Assembly: GCF_901709675.1 (NCBI RefSeq)
Contig: NC_051088.1
Location: 6,149,693-6,213,692 of the forward strand
Direction of reading: 5' to 3'
Source of the DNA: Syngnathus acus
Lineage: Eukaryota > Chordata > Actinopteri > Syngnathiformes > Syngnathidae
Length of the DNA: 64,000 bases
In this document: positions 40,901 to 50,970 of the stretch, piece by piece
Numbering within the stretch: position 1 is the stretch's first letter
How the letters are laid out: every line of letters begins with the position of its first letter
The notes under the pieces: model-generated
Seen by the model: the letters and a program-made list of their open reading frames with translations, nothing else
Databases searched by the model: none
What the model was told of the DNA's origin: nothing
Translations under genes and position numbers: made by a program

Positions 40901-43900
40901 ATTAATATAATTCTATGTGCCCCCACTAGTGTAAACACGACATTCAGATTAATATTGAGTTTGTGGAATATATTAGCAGCAAAACCATAAAGGGATGGAT
41001 CTCAAAATGCTTTTATCAGATTAATTAACAAAACAATCGATAGATTGTTAGTTGCAAGCCTGAAATCTAGCGACTCAACATTTTTTAAATGCTGCATCAT
41101 TTTTTTTTTACCAACAAATGATTCAAAATATGTTTAAAATTACAATGCAAATACAAAACTGTAAACTGACACAAATACTGTAACTGGTCATTTGCACACA
41201 CATTTAGAGGTTTGAAAGGTTTCATTTGAAATGTTACTTAGCAAACTTGTTTTTCGTTTTAATTCCATAAACTCTTGCAGGGGATAAAGAAATAGACAAC
41301 TCAATCAGCCAGACCTTGATGTTACCAGGGAAACAGACACAATATTGCTTCAGAGTGACTCAAATCTTTCTTTTTGTATAACAGCGACTATGTAAGCAGC
41401 AGATACTTTTCAAGGTTGACAACCACCAGCAGATCTCTTGTGCTGCGTGTTGTGCTGAGGTCATCCAAATGAACAGAAACTTCCACCAAATTGGTGAGCA
41501 TGGGATACAAATGCGATTTTGCATTAATAAATTCCTTCAAATTGTGCTCAAGTGGCTCTCTTGAATGTGCGGCATAGGAATAATTAAGGAACAATCTGCT
41601 CACGGTCTGAAACAGTGAGCACACTTCTCTATTTGTCCATCTCGCTTTACATGCCTCCTGAGCTTGTTGATGCGAGCCGCCTCGAAAACAGAGCGGGAAC
41701 TGTTCGAGGTGGATTTAAACAGCCTGGAACTTCGAGACCTGAGGGACCTTTGGTTTCTACATAGGGGCGCCTCTCAGTTCCCCTGCCAGGGAACAGCATT
41801 TGTTTGTCCTCCACGCAATTACAAGCGCCCGACAGAGGGTACACCCACCGCGGCCGTACAGCTCCTCGAAGGAGGGGGAGGAGGATTTGATGGGGGTCTG
41901 GGAGACGCAGAGCCAACTCAATTGCGTCTCTGTGCATTGGCACAAAAGGGCCACTGAGAGCGAGAGCGAAGAAGTGAGATGTCTCGATCGGCCGGCTGTA
42001 ACCGACCTTGCCAAGCAGCAGGTAACATGTTCTCGTGTCTGTTCCCCCATAATAGCGTCTTCTTTTACAATCGACATTAATTCTATCATTTACATACAGT
42101 TTATTCCTGTCAGAGTTGAGGCATTCCAAAACTGTATAATGAACATTTTTAATAAATTCAGAAATGTTTCAGCCTGAGAAAGCACCAATCAGAGCAAAGT
42201 TACTATTACTCTTATGACCAGTCTCTTCAGGAAATCTGGGGCAATTGACCAAAAACGAAGGGTTTCAAAAGTTTGGCATTTTCTGGGGATTATCTCATGT
42301 ATGCATTCTTGAAGAGCTTGAGTGGCCGGTCTTTGAACAGAGGGTACATTGTAATATGCTATAGAAAAATCCAGACCCACAACTCCAGCCAGCCCTTTGT
42401 TCTACGTAAAACCTTGAAAACTTAAATCAGTCAGCTTGTAAAAGCAGAGCTCCTCTATGAGGCCAAGTAAAGTTAATCAGCGCAGTGCAGGCACAAGACA
42501 TGTGGGAATGGTTACCATCTGCTTTGAAATAACTCTTTTGATGGCATTTTATACAATTACCGGAGTAATCTATAATCAAATAACCTACTGTTTGCATTTA
42601 TTTTCCTAGAACTGCTTCTAGATAATATCCAGTTGATTTCTCAACGTTTGTGATTTTCCCTTGACGAGGAGTGGCAAACATGTCTTATTTCTATCTGTTA
42701 GTTGACTGACTGTGATATGCTTATGACGACTGACCTTTCCATTTTATTTATTTTCTGACGTGGCAACTCCAACATCAAACATGAACACCCACAGTTAGCC
42801 TGCCACAGACCACAGACCCACAGACCAGGACGTCTACATATTGCCTTTTACACAGGACCCAGAAAGACAGGATATTGCTACGACTTGAAATTTGGACAGT
42901 GTCAGTTTTGAAAAAAATCATAACATGTTGCCAACGGCATTGACGCTCTTGAACTGTAATGATACTATTCGACTGAATGAAGGTACACAGTGCTCCTCTG
43001 AGCAACACCATCCGCTGAAAGATGTCTGTCCATTTGCCTTTTAACGCAGCATAATGACACATGCTGCAATTAGAGCCTAAAAGCTAAAATAGGAGAAAAC
43101 CAGTCATTAGCAAATATACATATGTGGGGATTCGTTTAAAATGTCTGAAAATGCTTTGAAGGAGGAGAAACAGCCAGATGACCATAAAATTAGGTGGTAC
43201 TCGTCCAGTTAAAATGGCTCTGGAGTAGAGCTTTACATGCGATGTCATAGCTGCTTCGTGTTGATCATGGCAGGAACGGTGAAGGGTGCGATCTTTTCCA
43301 CGCAGCAGCACTTGAATACACAAATGAGATTTGGACACCACCGTAGGTAAACTCTGACGTTTTTTCGAACCAATGTAAATGTTTACAAAAGGGGCTTGAT
43401 CGAAAACATTTGGGGCTAAGACAGCCTTGCCACATGATCAGCTTTTAAATGCACACACTGTCTGACAAAAGAATTTTGTAAAATATAGTGAATTTCTTTT
43501 ATGTGGAATCGTTCATCTTTACGACTTCAACAGCAAATTAGTACATAGCTTTTATACACTACAGAAGCAAAAGCAAAATATTTATGCAAGATTATGTACA
43601 TGAGAAATCACACTGTCATATTATGCTGTGACTGAATTACATTGTAGCCCTCTGAATTGAATCATCAGTTGGTAAGAGATTCCCACCGCTACTGATGATA
43701 AAACTTGTCAGCTATATAAAAAAAATACACAATGCAATGTCCTCTATGACAAAAGGTTCAGGCAGGTAAAGAAGCACCACATCAATCTTATTGAAGAACT
43801 GAACATGACCAAGCTTGACTCGCCTACACAGGAGCTGGAGCAACAGATTCAGAAGCAACGGCATGCTGATAGAACACAAAGCTGAGCTGATACAATGTGA

Positions 43901-45602
43901 GCCTTCACCCAGCTGGCGATTTCACACTTCACATTGGCCGATAAGTGCTGGGAAGCCAGCAGATGCGGGTCACAAAAACTGTACCATATTCCATCAAAAT
44001 AAAAATGCTTTCGGTTTGAACAATTGATTGAGTGCTGTATTCGAGTATAAAAAGAGGGCCATGTTCAATAAAAGCGTGTGTTTTTTTTAATCAATATATG
44101 ATGAATAGAAAACCGATTTTCATCATAATTGGATCAAGTATCAGTAAACTCAAATTTAAATTCAGTACCTACTTGTATTCAGACTGGGTCTGAAAAGGTT
44201 CTATTGCTATACATCCCTACTCGCTTTAAAGACGGAATCTCTGCCTATAACTTTTCACCATGCAAAGATAAAGGTGCCCTAACGCATACTTTTGTCAACA
44301 TTTCACTACATTCTCAAGTCAACGACATCCCAAATCATACTGAAAAGAAATTCTGGTCATTTGCAGGAGAATTACATCCATAAACGTTTTTCACACGTAG
44401 ACCCTATTTTGCAGGGCCGTCGATCATTATGCTTCACAATAAATGCAGATGATTTTTCAAAAATGATTGGAAGAACATGTGTACATGCTCGCGAGGTGAA
44501 GACTCTGTAACTCCCACTAACAACCCAGATTCAATTTAATTTGGATTGCTGCAATTTTGCAAGTCCTGTGTATACAGAAGAAAAACAAATAAAGCCCAAC
44601 ATAAACAGGGTATACATGACCATGCAAAACCAACACAGTATTGATCATTTGATCAATGCCACGCCATTCAGCATTCTATTTTCCAATCCAATACACGATA
44701 CGCCAATTCCAATACACGTTGGTGTGCAGTCAACTCCAAAACTCGTTGGGTGGATTAACCATGGTTTCACACAAACAGGGTTAACCTGTCTGAGCCGTGG
44801 ACAGCGGGAGAGGGTCGCACCGCCTGCAATACATACAGACCTGGAAGCCCCCTCCTGCCTGAATGATGTCCTTTCTTGATTGGGAAATTCTCACGCCACT
44901 ACGACCGGAACCAATTGTTCTTGTCCTCAATAATCCCACTTGTGTTCATAATCCACAGAATGGACCAGTATTGCGTAGCCAGCACAATGGCAACCATATA
45001 TGTACACTTTTATTCAGTTTAAACCTTAACACAAACAAATGACTGCATTTAACGCGTGTGAATGTATTAAAATCGGTACACAAATGTGAGGTCGCCCTCC
45101 CCCCAGCTCGTTATTTATATAAAGCAACTAAAAGACGACGCGGTGCAGTCTAACGCTAAATATAGCAGAAGACACAAAAGGGCTGTTCCGTTGCCTTAAT
45201 TAATATTAATGGCAAAATCCGCCCGGATAGACTGCAAAGCGCAATATGGGAAAGAAGTAATAGCTTTAGTGGGGAAGAAAGGCCGTGAACGAGCGCGTTG
45301 GATCAGCATCGCTGTTTGCACTTGCTGCGACTCGGGCAGATGAACAGCCCTGAGCAGGTTCCTCCTCTGGACGCATCCCTCCTTGCGGTAACCTTCACCG
45401 GCTAAGCAACCAGCCTGGCGACTCGAGAGAACCGTCACTTATCATCACTAGTCATCACAACCTGTCCGACACGTCCACACAGAGCAAAGATTGCGTCATA
45501 TAAATCTTATCTTAAGTTACCTTTAGCCGCATCCAGCGCGCACACCAGCGCCAGGACCAGTCCGACGTTGGATGCAAAGAGTTTATTCCTTCGGAAGCGC
45601 AT
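22953..45602 (-). CDS. clstn1: calsyntenin-1
   Basis: Type I membrane protein of the postsynapse and of kinesin-1 cargo vesicles. Coding exons 5' to 3': 45521-45602, 34492-34614, 32124-32153, 30710-30905, 30326-30534, 29762-29911, 29352-29537, 29023-29271, 28236-28357, 27987-28149, 27716-27766, 26948-27105, 26686-26834, 25992-26236, 25097-25267, 24867-25012, 24654-24789, 23979-24163, 22953-23147. With both small cassette exons the length is 981 residues, equal to human isoform 1. A signal peptide (residues 1-25, FASNVGLVLALVCAL) is followed by two cadherin repeats (YHGIVTEND, DVPFTVDKDG), a laminin-G/LNS-like domain (about 335-545, FEFNGTQAIKVPDG, EWHHYVLNVEFP), one membrane span (about 861-881, VVIVVCVSFLVFMII) and an acidic tail. 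Two kinesin-light-chain-binding WDDS motifs are present (DWDDSALTI near 904 and EWDDSTLTY at the C-terminus), with a long Glu run between them. Intron 1 spans about 10.9 kb. No defects seen. Confidence 0.97.
23785..23806. repeat. (GT)n microsatellite in clstn1 intron
   Basis: About eleven GT units in the intron before the last clstn1 exon. Confidence 0.9.
25464..25510. repeat. (CAAGT)n minisatellite with retroelement-like flank
   Basis: Six CAAGT units are followed by GATTTATATCGCAAGTC. This combination resembles the common fish pattern of AAGTC repeats next to a TTTAT-rich retroelement 3' tail. It lies in a clstn1 intron. Confidence 0.7.
27716..27766 (-). other. clstn1: clstn1 51-nt cassette exon in the LNS-like domain
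   Basis: This exon inserts ERSGYDNDTETVSESSS between WQ and GGNARM, matching in position and character the human stretch beginning EFSGVENDNETE. The acceptor is TTCTCTACAG; the donor GTTGCC is weak. It is phase 1 to phase 1, so joining the flanking exons without it also gives an intact frame. The weak donor and symmetry suggest regulated inclusion. Confidence 0.8.
32124..32153 (-). other. clstn1: clstn1 30-nt microexon (ESFEVTLTEE)
   Basis: Between exons 2 and 4 of clstn1 there is a 30-nt exon with a strong acceptor (CCCTCCCTGTAG) and donor AAG/GTGATC. It is phase 1 to phase 1 and inserts ten residues, so that the chain reads YAESFEVTLTEEGEICG instead of YAGEICG. Human calsyntenin-1 isoforms differ by exactly this kind of ten-residue insert (981 against 971 residues). 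It is therefore very likely an alternatively spliced microexon. Confidence 0.9.
33228..33246. repeat. 19-base poly(C) tract
   Basis: Uninterrupted C run in clstn1 intron 2. Homopolymers of this length are rare and error-prone in sequencing. Confidence 0.9.
33523..33643 (+). repeat. retroelement 3' tail, copy A
   Basis: A 121-bp sequence ending GGGATTGACAATAAAGCTGA and then TTTGAC repeats. It is identical, base for base, to 61026-61146. The sharp left edge, which differs between the two copies, and the short tandem tail suggest a 5'-truncated non-LTR retrotransposon or SINE. The family is not named with certainty. Confidence 0.8.
38111..39948. mobile_element. TA-flanked inverted-repeat element with internal tandem array
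   Basis: The element is 1838 bp, flanked by TA on each side (38109-38110 and 39949-39950). The first 28 bases, CCGTATTTTCCGCCCTAAAA then GGCGCACC, are a perfect inverted repeat of the last 28. Subterminal ATAAGGCGCAC motifs repeat at both ends. The middle is filled by a tandem array (separate entry). No transposase frame. The ends resemble the CCGTATTTTCC... repeats common in fish genomes; the superfamily is not certain, though a TA target suggests Tc1/mariner-like mobilisation. Confidence 0.85.
38307..39695. repeat. 251-bp tandem array (about 5.5 copies)
   Basis: Copies start at 38307, 38534, 38785, 39036, 39287 and 39538, judged from CAATCGCGTTTCTCAAACGA. The first is 227 bp because it lacks the CCTCGCAATCTCCCATGAGC segment; the next four are exactly 251 bp; the last is partial. 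Units differ at few places (GATCTAACGCATTGG against GATCCAACGCATTTG). The near identity indicates recent expansion or gene conversion. Each unit contains a GGTACTACTTACCTATGTTT stretch; no frame is kept. Confidence 0.92.
41645..42010. other. GC-rich island inside clstn1 intron 1
   Basis: An isolated GC-rich block with many CpG in otherwise AT-rich intron. Open frames run on both strands (minus 41647-42129, 160 codons; plus 41664-41957, 97 codons), which is expected for GC-rich DNA without being coding. I do not recognise either protein. It could be an alternative promoter, an exon of an antisense RNA, or a conserved regulatory element. Confidence 0.35.
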
Positions 45603-45900
45603 CCCGACTTGGAGTTGAGCCGCGACAAACTTGGATACACGCACCCTTCGTCCTCTTCTTGTTCTCGTTGAAATTCGCTCGCCAGTCGCTTATCTAACGA
45701 GGAAAAAAAAGAGGGGAATCAATGGGTGATTCCGCGGTGTTGATGGTAGCTCTAAGATGGCCGTCTGCACTCCCTTCAATCGCCGCTTCTCCCGCAGGTT
45801 TGCACTTTGGTGCGTTTAAAGACAGTTTGAAATAGTGGGATGTTAGCGACTCCACTCTTAGCGGTGGGCAATGCACGTCACAGCTCCCCTTTTATGTACG
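45603..45900 (-). promoter_or_regulatory. clstn1 5' UTR and promoter
   Basis: Immediately upstream of the clstn1 start codon, GC-richer than the surroundings, with CpGs, a GCGATTGAAGGGAGTGC stretch and GCCATC (YY1-like, on the minus strand) near 45755. No TATA box is evident. The start of transcription is inferred to lie in about 45650-45880. Confidence 0.45.
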
Positions 45901-46221
45901 TACTTGAATAGCCATTTTTCTTTCTTTGGTTATCTTTTGTACAAAATAGTTAAATTAAAAACTAATTTTCAAACACTATATATATAACACCAATTAAGTC
46001 ATCCCTATGGCAGGATAATTACAAATTAGCCTACCAGAGGGCTAATGGTGGATAATCACTATATTTTAACCATATAAATCAATTATGACAAAATATTGTT
46101 TTAAAATTATTTTATTTTACAAAATTACTGCAAACAAACCACTCTCTCAATCGGCGTTGCTATGTGTTTACGGTTGAAGATATTTATGGTGCGAATGGAT
46201 AGGCGTTTCAAGCATTTCTGA

Positions 46222-46239
46222 GGGGGGGGGGGGGGGGGG
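46222..46239. repeat. 18-base poly(G) tract
   Basis: Uninterrupted G run upstream of clstn1. Possible G-quadruplex and a likely place for assembly length errors. Confidence 0.9.
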
Positions 46240-48483
46240 TGCTGAAGTACCCCTACAATGAGACCAAGCACCCCTAAAAATTGCGTGATAAAAAAAAGTT
46301 TGGACTTATTTCCATTTTATGTCATTGTCAGCTGTGAAGAATGTAAATTTTTAATTTAACAGTAGCTCACTGTTTATGTTATGTGGCAGTTACTGATATT
46401 TTTCCTAGCTAGGGAATAATTCACGTGGTCAGACAGTACCACTGTCCTTTGTTTGATTTGGAACGATAGAAGGTATCCATCCATCGTCTCTACATTTTCT
46501 TTTGCACTGACAGTATATGTACTCTATGCAGATGCCATAGCACATATCGATCAACAAGGTGTCATCCATTTTTTTTAAAAAATTTTTTTATTGTACTTTC
46601 ACAATATTCAATTCAACACCTCACCCAACCTCCCTCTGTGATTTGGGCTCAACTTGCAAGCAGGTACACAAATATCGGAGGTAAAACGGAGTACCTGAAT
46701 GCAACACGAAGAGGTGCTGTCCAGTGACGTCAATACTGTTATTGTGGGAGCGCATGCGGCTCGTTTAGCTGAGACGCTCAACTAAGACCAACGAGGGCAG
46801 ACCAGTAAATGCCTTCTGGTGTCACGCAGGGGGATGGGGATCGTGCTACTGGTGATCATGCAAAAGTGGAGAGCGAGACCGCCTTGAAAACAGTTCATGG
46901 GAAAATAACAAGGACTTGATTAAAAAAAAAAAAAAATCTGAGCTTGCTGTATAGAGGATTTGTTTCTTCAGATAGCTGAACAGAAATGCAAAATAAACAA
47001 ACATCCAAGTCGTATTAATTAGTCAGAACAGGATGCCGAAACACCCATCAACCTATCTTGGAATAATTTATTTATGAGAAGAAATAATCATGGCAGCAAA
47101 AAGTGATTAGAAAATCAGCCTCACATTCAATAATCATTCAATAAAGAGCTGACCCCCCCTGCAAAAAAACCAAAATAATTTTTAAATATTGAAGAAAGAA
47201 ATTTGACTCTACATTGAGAAAGATTGGCAAACAGACACTACAAATAAATAAAATATAATGCGAGAATATTAAATTACCAAGAGAAATAGGAGCTGCAATA
47301 AACACTCTTGGATGCTGTCACCCCTGAGGTGGAAAAGATACAAAATGATCAGACTGCAAGCATTGAGTTTTGTCATGTGAATATTATTATTACATACTGT
47401 ATAGGCCAAATGATTTCGATTGAAAGGTTGCATCTTTACATACGAAAGAGACTCACAATAAAAGTACAACTACTCAATGTTTACATAATGCATTGTAGAA
47501 GTAATTTGTAAATAAAGGTCAGTCGTTAGACCTCAGCTTGAATGGGTACGATCACAGAGAAATAAATGAGAATGGATGCATTTGTGTGTTGTGTTGCCAC
47601 AATTGAGTGAGTGCACAGCAGCAGTCTGTGGCCATCAGGGTAGAGCTGAGAAAACAATTGTGTGTTTGTTTCTACTTTGGCAAGACATGAAGTGGCTGGG
47701 ACAAAGTGAAAGCGTCCCCCCCACCCCCTCCTCACAGATGCTGGGGAGGGGAGGGAATGGACAGAGTGTCCATTATCATTCCTATGGGGGATACAATGGG
47801 CCCTGGCAACAGGAGGGCTTGGAGGATAGGTGTGAGCCATCAGCGAAGGATCAGAAATGTGCGACTTCCTTCGAGACACCTCACACCCAGCACTGAGGGT
47901 TTAGGACTCTTGCTGGTTCCCAAAGCAATTCCATTGTCTTGATTTTTTCTTGGTCACATCCCCGTCCGTCTCCTATGCAATCCTAAAATCAAATAAAACA
48001 TCAGAAGACCTGCTGTGAGCAGATCCACAGTGCATTTGAGTATGATTCTGAATCCATGGATTATTGATTGCATGATAACTTCACAGCAAGACCGAGAGTT
48101 TGAACCGATCCAAGCGATGTCGAGTCACCTTAGTAGGAGGCGATATCAGCATTGCACTGCCCAAGTGGCAGTACATAAAGTGTACAAACAACCTTGCAGT
48201 CAGGCAAATCAGAGTGCATGGGACCATGAAATCACCGGTCTTTATGCTTTCCGTTTCCTTTTTAGAGTCTAGACCAGAGACTGCTTGTGCTATTAACAAC
48301 TGGCCATCGCAGGAAATAGGCATCTAATTATTTGTTCCACTTGTTCCGTTTCTAAAAGTGGTGCTTGCTCATACATTTGACTTGACTCATACGGTTTTAA
48401 ATGAAGGGAAGTGTATTGAATTGTTTTCTTTTTCAGCAATTAATCAGATTCCGGTGAAAGACCTGGAAATTGTGGCTCTAGAC

Positions 48484-48700
48484 CAGGGCCTGCCATCAAC
48501 TCCGGTCCTCTGGGGCACTTAGCAACAGGGTTTGAGATGTGAACCTCCTGCAACACAATTAACTGAAATGATCAGGATTGTTATCATGACTGTGAAGAGC
48601 TTGCTGATGAGCTGATCATTTCAGTCAGGGGTGTTGGATGAGGGAAACATTGAAAACATGGAGGATAACTGCCATCGAGGACCGGAGTTGGTGAGCCATG
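48484..48700. mobile_element. small inverted-repeat MITE
   Basis: The left end CAACTCCGGTCCTC and the right end GAGGACCGGAGTTG are exact reverse complements. Inside, AACTGAAATGATCAG is answered by CTGATCATTTCAGT. This matches the structure of a very common fish non-autonomous element (hAT-like, ends CAGGG...CCAACTCCGGTCCTC). No coding capacity. I could not find an intact 8-bp target duplication, so the copy is probably old. Confidence 0.7.
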
Positions 48701-49189
48701 TTTTAGATGCTTTATCATGCTTTTACTCCAGCCACCACCTTCATTATCCAGACTGAGATGTCTACATTCACCCTAAAGAAGGTACATCAAAACATTACAA
48801 AACAGTTTTTTTTTTTTAGTAATACAAATCCACAAGTTACATTTTATATCCGTGGGTAATGCTCGCATTTAACCTCTTTGTCATGTAAAAATTAAATCAC
48901 ACTTGGGACACAGAATGGTAAGTCTTGCTCATGAAGTAAAATGGCCCTTCAGAGCAAACAGAAATTATGTGAAGTTCTTTCAGAGAAAACCTTAAGGCCA
49001 GTGGGTCTGTCTGTGCCAGTGGCAACAAATCACACAGCGAGTGGAAAGTTCTTTACCTTTAAGCTGCCTTTGCAGTCTAAATCAAACACCTGCTCCACAT
49101 GGGGGAACTTTTAAAACTTTTGCTCTGATTGATTTGCCTCAATTTCAGTTGCTCTCATCCATCTCACATCCTTGGCTTTCGTTGCTGGC

Positions 49190-49266
49190 CATTTATTAAC
49201 CTCCAGGCAAGCTTATGTGCACCACCGCATGTGTTGCACATAAGCTTGCCTGGAGGTTAATAAATG
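49190..49266. repeat. perfect 32-bp inverted repeat with 13-nt loop
   Basis: Positions 49190-49221 and 49235-49266 are exact reverse complements (core CCTCCAGGCAAGCTTATGTG), separated by a 13-base spacer. Transcribed, it would form a 32-bp hairpin. It directly abuts a long TA microsatellite. No target duplication or transposon-like ends are seen. Confidence 0.93.
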
Positions 49267-49268
49267 TT

Positions 49269-49286
49269 TTTATGTATATATATATG

Positions 49287-49345
<59 letters not shown>

Positions 49346-49365
49346 TATATATATATATACACGTT
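49269..49365. repeat. (TA)n microsatellite
   Basis: About 95 bp of almost pure TA with a few TG and AC interruptions, next to the perfect hairpin. Such tracts melt easily and can extrude cruciforms. Confidence 0.9.
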
Positions 49366-50603
49366 GATATTTGAGAGACTCAATTGACTCATTTAGCATT
49401 ATTAATTTTTTAATAGAACTGTTTTAATTTTCTAATTCATTAGTTTTCAACATCTGTTCTATGCTGCACTGTGATTCATGATGTGGCTTGGCAAACGATA
49501 GCAAAATATCTCATCGAAAATCATAGAATTTTTGTTTTATATTGTTCCCAAGCTTTCACCTAAATTACTTCTAACATTGAGCCCAGTCAACCGTGTCAGC
49601 TGTCTCTCAGGCCCTATTGTTAATGACAAGGCCACGCTATGAGTGAGAATCTGACAGATGGAGGTTACATCATCTGACTTCGGCCCTCCATAGCACTCAA
49701 GGAGTCTTCGCGCTGAGCTCCGAGACCGCACCTTTAGCACAACCGCATCCATATGCAGGATGTTGGAGCTTAATTGCCAGCTGTTTGCATTCATCGCTTA
49801 GACTAGAGTCAACAGTCTGATGAAAACGTCACAATATGCCAGCTGCGTGTGGCACATTCCTCCAGATGGGCATCAAATTGCTCTGAGTAGTGCAGGTGCC
49901 GTGAATAAAACCTGACCTCCTCTGACATAGCACAACAAGGGTTCACAGAGAGGGTCAAGTCGGTGTCAAACGCTCAGCTCTATGGCTTTACTGCCGCAAA
50001 TGGCTTAAGAGAGGAAGGAGGGGCACTGTGACATGGCTGTCAAAGCCACTCCAGTAATTCATCAGTGATCGGATGCATGGGCCTTTCTGGTTCCCTGGAG
50101 ACACTTGTGAAAAGTTCAATTTAAGGCCTAAAGGAAACCGACTGATGAATATAAAACATGACGGACATTTGCTACTTTGTCAATTGCCAGAAATTATTTC
50201 AGCCTAAATTCCTGTCAGTAAATGTAGTGCCTCCATTCAACCAAACCGGATAAAGAAAACTCAGACATACTTTCGAGAACACCAACGGATCATTGCACCA
50301 CGTTGCTTCACCCTTGTGATTAAGAGCTGCGTCTCTGTTGTGTGTGGGAAAATCTGCGGTCCATCCAGAGGAAGTGAGCAGTCTGCTCCCCCTTTTTATC
50401 CTTGAAGGAGGCTCATATGGTGAGTGGGTGATATCAGAGTGTAAGAGGTTAAAAGTGGCAGCATCAATATCCATGTGTCCCTCCGAGATACCTGCTCAGT
50501 TACAGCAATGTGCAGCACAAAAAAATGAAATGCATTCATTATTTTCATTCTATGATTGAACCATTTGGATCACTAGTTGACATTGCAACTCTGCTTGAAG
50601 TCA

Positions 50604-50970
50604 TCCATCCATCCATCCATTTTCTGAACCGCTTAGTCCCCACGGGGGTCGCGGGAGTGCTGGAGCCTATCCCAGCCGTCAACGGGCAGTAGGCGGGGGA
50701 CACCCTGAACCGGTTGCCAGCCGATCGCAGGGTACACAGAGACAAACAACCATTTGCACTCGCACTCACACCTAGGGACAATTTGGAGTCTTCAATCGGC
50801 CTACCAAGCATGTTTTTGGGATGTGGGAGGAAACCGGAGTGCCCGGAGAAAACCCACGCGGGCCCGGGGAGAACATGCAAACTCCACACAGGGAGGGCCG
50901 GAGGTGGAATCGAACCCGCACCCTCCTAACTGTGAGGCGGACGTGCTACCCAGTGCGCCACCGAGCCGCC
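50604..50970 (-). mobile_element. full-length tRNA-derived SINE with target duplication
   Basis: The element runs from a tRNA-like head at 50970 (A box TGGCGCACTGG, B box GGTTCGATTCC, read on the minus strand) to an (ATGG)n tail at 50604. The body holds the conserved CGGAGAAAACCCACGC and GGGATAGGCTCCAGCACTCC-type segments, shared with LINE 3' ends in fish. A 13-bp direct repeat, CTGCTTGAAGTCA, lies on both sides (50591-50603 and 50971-50983), showing LINE-mediated insertion. The intact duplication and promoter boxes point to a fairly young copy. It is not a functional tRNA gene. Confidence 0.9.

Larger units (their letters stand above)
34615..45520 (-). other. clstn1 intron 1 (about 10.9 kb)
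   Basis: This is the largest intron of the gene, between the signal-peptide exon and the first cadherin exon. It contains a short GTGGCCACCTCACA tandem motif near 36799-36830, the inverted-repeat element with a 251-bp array at 38111-39948, and a GC-rich block at about 41645-42010. Otherwise it is AT-rich with no exon that I can support. Intron 1 of such genes often carries enhancers, but no specific site is claimed. Confidence 0.7.

Noticed and set aside
41647-42129. Minus-strand open frame of 160 codons in clstn1 intron 1
   Set aside because: GC-rich DNA keeps several frames open by chance here on both strands; no family resemblance.
50890-50970. tRNA-like sequence considered as a tRNA gene
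   Set aside because: A and B boxes are present, but it is the head of a SINE with a tail and target duplications.
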